DNA of 6,873 bases from Treponema sp. UBA3819 (GTDB taxonomy: Bacteria > Spirochaetota > Spirochaetia > Treponematales > Treponemataceae), in the NCBI GenBank assembly GCA_002369025.1, contig DFDV01000195.1, positions 3,356-10,228 on the forward strand, in the 5' to 3' direction. Position numbers and translations under genes: made by a program. The notes beneath the pieces were generated by a model. The model saw only the letters and a list, made by a program, of their open reading frames with translations, was not told where the DNA came from and did no database searches. This document shows, one piece after another, positions 3,935 to 6,873 of the stretch. How positions within the stretch are numbered: the first letter of the stretch is position 1; each line of letters starts with the position of its first letter.

Positions 3935-6502
3935 ATGTCAAAAATTAATAAGTCTACCTACGTGCTGGTTTTCGGCCTGTTTTTTTGCGCAATTCTTTTT
4001 GGCGCCGGACTGGGAATCGCACTTGCGCAGACAAAATACATCATAGATAACGAACAGTTTACAGAATTCTCCACTGCCCTTCCAACCAAACTTCTGGATA
4101 TCAACGGCGAACTAATCACCGAACTGGCAGGCGAAGAGCGGCGCGAAATCATCAGCATAAAAAAACTGCCCCAGCACATGCTGGACGCACTGATTTCCCG
4201 CGAAGACAGAGTCTTTTATCAGCACCACGGCTTTACCGTAAAAGCAATTCTCCGTGCCGTTGTAGGTAAACTTACCCGCCGCTCACTGGGTGGTGGTTCA
4301 ACGCTTACCCAGCAGATTGCAGGTACCCTTTTCTGTGACCGTACGGACATGTCATATACCCGCAAACTCAAGGAATTGTGGTGGGCCATTCAGATGGAGC
4401 GCCGCTACTCAAAAGATGAAATCCTTGAACTCTACCTGAACAAGATTTATTTTGGCGGCGGCACCTACGGTATCAATGCGGCCAGCAAATATTACTTTGG
4501 GCATGGAGCAGAAGAAATCAGTCCTGCAGAAGCAGCCATTCTGGTCATCCAGCTTTCCAATCCGGCCTTCTACAATCCCTTTGACTATCCCAACCGCGCA
4601 ATGGCCCGTCAGGAAGACGTACTCAACACCATGGTTGCGGCAGGATACATCACCCGAGAAGAAGCAGATGAATCCTTTGATGCATACTGGGGAACCTTTG
4701 ATTTTACCAGAACGGGAAGTGCCGCAACATTCAGCCACGATGACAAGGCCCCCTGGTTCAGCGAGTATGTGCGCCGTGAACTGGGAGACATGATTTACGG
4801 AACGGATGACATTTATTCTTCAGGCTTTACCGTAAACACAACTCTGGATTTGAAACAGCAGCAGGCGGCTCAGGAAACAATGGATTACTACATCGCCTAT
4901 GCAAACCGCGAATACCAGAAATCCACAGGCGAACGCAGAAATGAAGCCTTTAAGATCTACACTCCCCTTTCTGAACTGATTGCCCTTACCTTTAACATTG
5001 GAAATCTGAAAGTCTCAGAACAGAGAAACGAAACTATTTCCCGCGCAACCTATACACACACATTAAATCCCGTCATCGATGTATTCAGCCTCATGTTCGG
5101 TCTGGACAAACTCAAAATGAGTGTCGTAAACAAGTCAAACACCGTCACCAAGCAGAATGTCAGCAAGACAACAATTGAAGGCACCATGGTTGCCCTGGAA
5201 AACGGCACCGGACACATTACATCCCTTGTAGGCGGAAGCAAATACGACAGCGAAAACCAGTTTATCAGGGCCATGCAGGCAAAAGTACAGCCGGGTTCAT
5301 CCTTTAAGCCCCTCTACTACAGTGCGGCAATTGACAGCCGGCAGTTTACGGAAACCACCGCAATTTCAGACACGCCGGTCGTATTCCACACCGCAGACGG
5401 CCGCCCCTATGTGCCGCAGAACTTCAAGGGCGAATATGAAGGTGACGTACAGCTCTGGTATGCCCTCTGCCGCTCCATGAACATTCCTTCACTTAAAGTA
5501 CTTGACGGAATCGGCTTTGACGCCGCCATTAACCGCGCCGTATCTTTGCTGGGTATTTCTGCAGAAGAACTTCCCACCCGCGGTTTTGTTCCCGGCTATC
5601 CAATCGGTCTGGGCGTCTGTTCTGTGCGCCCCATCGAAATTGCCCGCGCATACACAGTCATTGCAAGCGGCGGAAAGGAAATCACACCAATTGCAATCCG
5701 CAGCGTAGAAGACCGCAACGGAAACGTATTCCTGAATCCGGAAAAAGAACTGCGTCAGGCACAGGCGGCAAAAGGCCAGTCAATTCAGGTCATTTCTCCC
5801 CAGACAGCTTTTATCATGACCGATTTGCTGCAAAATACAGTCTCCAACGGCGGTACTCTGGCAAATCCTTCCAACTGGGGCGCAAAATTCCGCTATACCG
5901 ATTCCCGCGGAAAACGCTACACAATGCCCGCAGGCGGAAAAACCGGTACAACACAGAACTGGGCAGACGCATGGACAGCAGGCTTTACCCCCTATTACAC
6001 ATCAGTCTTCTGGTTCGGATTTGACAAGCCGGGTCAGTCTTTGGGCTTAAAGCTCACCGGTTCAACACTCGCAGGTTACGCATGGTCTGACTTCATGTCA
6101 AAGGCAAACGAAGGTCTGCCCTACAAAGAATTTGAACGCCCCGCCACAGGCCTGATTCAGGCGACAGTCTGTTCTGTCAGCGGCGGCATCCTGACTCCCG
6201 ACTGCGGCGACCACAAAATTACAGCCTGGTATCTTGAAGGTACCCAACCCACTGAAATCTGTACCGTCCACGCAAATTCCACAAGCGTCCGCACGCTGGC
6301 ACTTTTCAGACTGGAACGCGAAATGTACAAAGCCGGCTTTGCAGGCGAAATGCAGATAAAAGACAACGAGCCCCTCCGCTTTGACCTAAGCCTCGTTTCC
6401 GGTGGCGCACAGACCGGCTTCTCCAGCGACTACACCACCCCCACCGAACTCCAGCTCGACGAAAACGGAGTCGCCCCAGATTACAACTTCCTGCTTGATT
6501 AA
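3935..6502 (+). CDS. Class A penicillin-binding protein (PBP1A-type GT51 glycosyltransferase/transpeptidase)
   Basis: An 855-residue bifunctional peptidoglycan synthase, anchored in the inner membrane with catalytic domains in the periplasm. It polymerises lipid II and cross-links the stem peptides. The N-terminal anchor is at about residues 10-31. The GT51 domain spans about 50-240: catalytic E90 in EDRVFYQHHGF, GGSTLTQQ at 120-127, RKLKE at 143-147, and EILELYLNKIYFGGGTYG starting at 162. The transpeptidase has S455-x-x-K458 (PGSSFKP), S514-x-N516 and K669-T-G-T. Between TTLDLKQQQ (302-310) and the MVALENGTG strand (about 418) lie roughly 100 residues, more than usual. A C-terminal extension carries C746, C757 and C776 in a PBP1A-like context (GTQPTEICTVH). 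The start at 3935 keeps the short basic cytoplasmic tail; it has a strong promoter and no SD. Close relatives are sometimes named mrcA; the 1A subtype is family-level only. Confidence 0.96.
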   Translation: MSKINKSTYVLVFGLFFCAILFGAGLGIALAQTKYIIDNEQFTEFSTALPTKLLDINGELITELAGEERREIISIKKLPQHMLDALISREDRVFYQHHGFTVKAILRAVVGKLTRRSLGGGSTLTQQIAGTLFCDRTDMSYTRKLKELWWAIQMERRYSKDEILELYLNKIYFGGGTYGINAASKYYFGHGAEEISPAEAAILVIQLSNPAFYNPFDYPNRAMARQEDVLNTMVAAGYITREEADESFDAYWGTFDFTRTGSAATFSHDDKAPWFSEYVRRELGDMIYGTDDIYSSGFTVNTTLDLKQQQAAQETMDYYIAYANREYQKSTGERRNEAFKIYTPLSELIALTFNIGNLKVSEQRNETISRATYTHTLNPVIDVFSLMFGLDKLKMSVVNKSNTVTKQNVSKTTIEGTMVALENGTGHITSLVGGSKYDSENQFIRAMQAKVQPGSSFKPLYYSAAIDSRQFTETTAISDTPVVFHTADGRPYVPQNFKGEYEGDVQLWYALCRSMNIPSLKVLDGIGFDAAINRAVSLLGISAEELPTRGFVPGYPIGLGVCSVRPIEIARAYTVIASGGKEITPIAIRSVEDRNGNVFLNPEKELRQAQAAKGQSIQVISPQTAFIMTDLLQNTVSNGGTLANPSNWGAKFRYTDSRGKRYTMPAGGKTGTTQNWADAWTAGFTPYYTSVFWFGFDKPGQSLGLKLTGSTLAGYAWSDFMSKANEGLPYKEFERPATGLIQATVCSVSGGILTPDCGDHKITAWYLEGTQPTEICTVHANSTSVRTLALFRLEREMYKAGFAGEMQIKDNEPLRFDLSLVSGGAQTGFSSDYTTPTELQLDENGVAPDYNFLLD

Positions 6503-6508
6503 GGAATT

Positions 6509-6696
6509 CGCCAGTTTTGGGCGTTCCCCTCCGGTCGCTTTCGCTCCCTGCGGGTCAGGCTACTACAGGTTCTGTAAACAAAAAAACGCCAGCCTTAGGG
6601 AGCGGCCCTGCGAAGCAGGGCAAAAACAGTCCGGTGGACTGTTTTTAGCGATTCTCCGAGCAACTGTGTTGCGAAGGCCAAAAGCAAGACTGGCGT
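6509..6696. repeat. Highly structured intergenic element with a four-way junction
   Basis: By-eye pairing finds eight mutually compatible nested stems: P1 CGCCAGT/ACTGGCG (6509-6515/6689-6695), P2 TCGCT/AGCGA (6535-6539/6647-6651), P3 CGCTCCCT/AGGGAGCG (6542-6549/6597-6604), P4 AGGCT/AGCCT (6557-6561/6591-6595), P5 TACAG/CTGTA (6564-6568/6572-6576), P6 GCCCTGC/GCAGGGC (6605-6611/6615-6621), P7 an 11-bp stem (6622-6632/6636-6646) and P8 GCAAC/GTTGC (6660-6664/6668-6672). P3, P6, P7 and the 3' arm of P2 abut with no unpaired base; only TT (6540-6541) is free. The hairpins P5-P8 all have 3-nt loops. This fits either a structured RNA or a mobile, dispersed repeat that folds as single strand. The G/C-rich motifs resemble intergenic repeats I loosely recall from other genomes; that is unverified. 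No transposase is nearby. Confidence 0.6.
6622..6646. terminator. Bidirectional terminator between the PBP and pntB genes
   Basis: A perfect 11-bp stem, AAAAACAGTCC/GGACTGTTTTT, with a 3-nt GGT loop. The core CAGTCC/GGACTG is flanked by A5 and T5, so each strand reads as hairpin plus U-run. It lies between convergent genes and is stem P7 of the structured element. The T-run of five is short, so efficiency is uncertain. Confidence 0.65.
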
Positions 6697-6723
6697 CATA
6701 TCAAACACACACCTGCAAAACAC

Positions 6724-6762
6724 ATCCGTGTCCTATCCGTGTGTATCTGCGTTAATCTGCGT
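6724..6762. repeat. Four-unit ATCYGYGT tandem array phased at 10-11 bp
   Basis: ATCCGTGT occurs at 6724-6731 and 6735-6742, then ATCTGCGT at 6745-6752 and 6755-6762. The unit-to-unit steps are 11, 10 and 10 bp, one helical turn, with A/T-poor 2-3-bp spacers. The array ends 4 bp before the pntB stop codon, so it lies in the pntB 3' untranslated region. The rest of 6697-6766 holds nothing else I can support. Confidence 0.7.
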
Positions 6763-6766
6763 CTAC

Positions 6767-6873
6767 TTACTGATCATTAAATTCACTTACAAGCGCGCTA
6801 ACCGTAGCCTTAGCATCTCCGTAAATCATTACAGTATTGTCGTTTGTGAAGAGCGGGTTCTCTACACCAGAGA
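6767..6873 (-). CDS. pntB: NAD(P) transhydrogenase subunit beta, C-terminal end (partial)
   Basis: Only the last 34 residues and stop are in the window; the gene enters from the right edge on the - strand. The reading GVENPLFTNDNTVMIYGDAK, followed by ATVSALVSEFNDQ, matches the conserved C-terminus of PntB (G-V-x-N-P-L-F ... N-T-x-M-x-x-G-D-A-K), the NADP(H)-binding domain III of the membrane-bound proton-translocating transhydrogenase. In the complete enzyme, PntA and PntB couple hydride transfer between NADH and NADP+ to proton flow. Asn-Pro-Leu-Phe and Gly-Asp-Ala-Lys are the recognisable motifs. It converges on the PBP gene, and its transcript would run through the ATCYGYGT array into the structured element and its terminator. 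pntA is expected further right, outside the window. The short length limits certainty. Confidence 0.87.
   Translation of the reverse strand, partial: SGVENPLFTNDNTVMIYGDAKATVSALVSEFNDQ

Noticed and set aside
4452..4793. 113-residue + strand open frame inside the PBP gene
   Set aside because: It is a shadow of the GT51 coding region, which has intact motifs in the main frame.
6509..6696. Integron attC site
   Set aside because: The required GTTRRRY and RYYYAAC core sites are not found at the ends, and no integrase or cassette array is visible.
6402..6755. 117-residue + strand open frame running from the PBP 3' end through the structured element
   Set aside because: It overlaps the PBP in another frame, has no SD, and its second half is only the translation of the repeat stems. 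It is a by-product of the G/C-rich repeat.
6724..6762. CRISPR array
   Set aside because: The units are 8 bp with 2-3-bp spacers, far too short for CRISPR repeats and spacers.

Overview
The window looks like a chromosomal segment of a spirochaete, most likely a gut, rumen or oral Treponema. This is an inference: the class A PBP, the PEGA-repeat protein, the chemoreceptor and the A/T-rich intergenic runs fit that genus, but no rRNA or other taxonomic marker is present. Seven protein-coding genes are supported. Six are on the + strand; one partial gene at the right edge is on the - strand. No phage, transposase, CRISPR or tRNA is visible.

Layout. 1-966: the cytoplasmic signalling half of a methyl-accepting chemotaxis protein, cut by the left edge. 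1075-1248: a 57-residue 2[4Fe-4S] ferredoxin with a good Shine-Dalgarno (SD) and its own terminator. 1303-1683: a four-helix membrane protein of unknown function, overlapped by 20 bp by 1664-2614, a secreted LysM-M23 peptidase starting at TTG. 2697-3686: a secreted protein with two PEGA-type beta repeats. 3687-3934: an intergenic region with what looks like a free-standing ~80-nt RNA gene (promoter, C-rich-loop hairpin, strong terminator) and then a near-consensus promoter. 3935-6502: a class A penicillin-binding protein (GT51 glycosyltransferase plus transpeptidase). 6503-6766: a convergent intergenic region with a highly structured ~190-bp element and a short helically phased tandem repeat. 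6767-6873 (- strand): the C-terminus of NAD(P) transhydrogenase subunit beta (pntB).

Functionally, 1303-6502 is mostly a cell-envelope block: a peptidoglycan synthase, a peptidoglycan hydrolase with a wall-binding LysM, a coupled membrane protein and a periplasmic PEGA protein. The chemoreceptor, ferredoxin and transhydrogenase are flanking genes with no evident link to it.

The most unusual content is non-coding: (i) the 6509-6696 element, which folds into nested stems around a nearly gap-free four-way junction; (ii) the predicted small RNA at ~3801-3881, with a loop complementary to SD sequences; (iii) a terminator whose loop carries the -35 box of the next promoter; (iv) two genes (1303 and 3935) whose predicted transcription starts fall at or within a few bases of the ATG, implying leaderless mRNAs; and (v) an ATCYGYGT array phased at 10-11 bp. 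All fold and promoter calls are by eye; no folding or database search was run.
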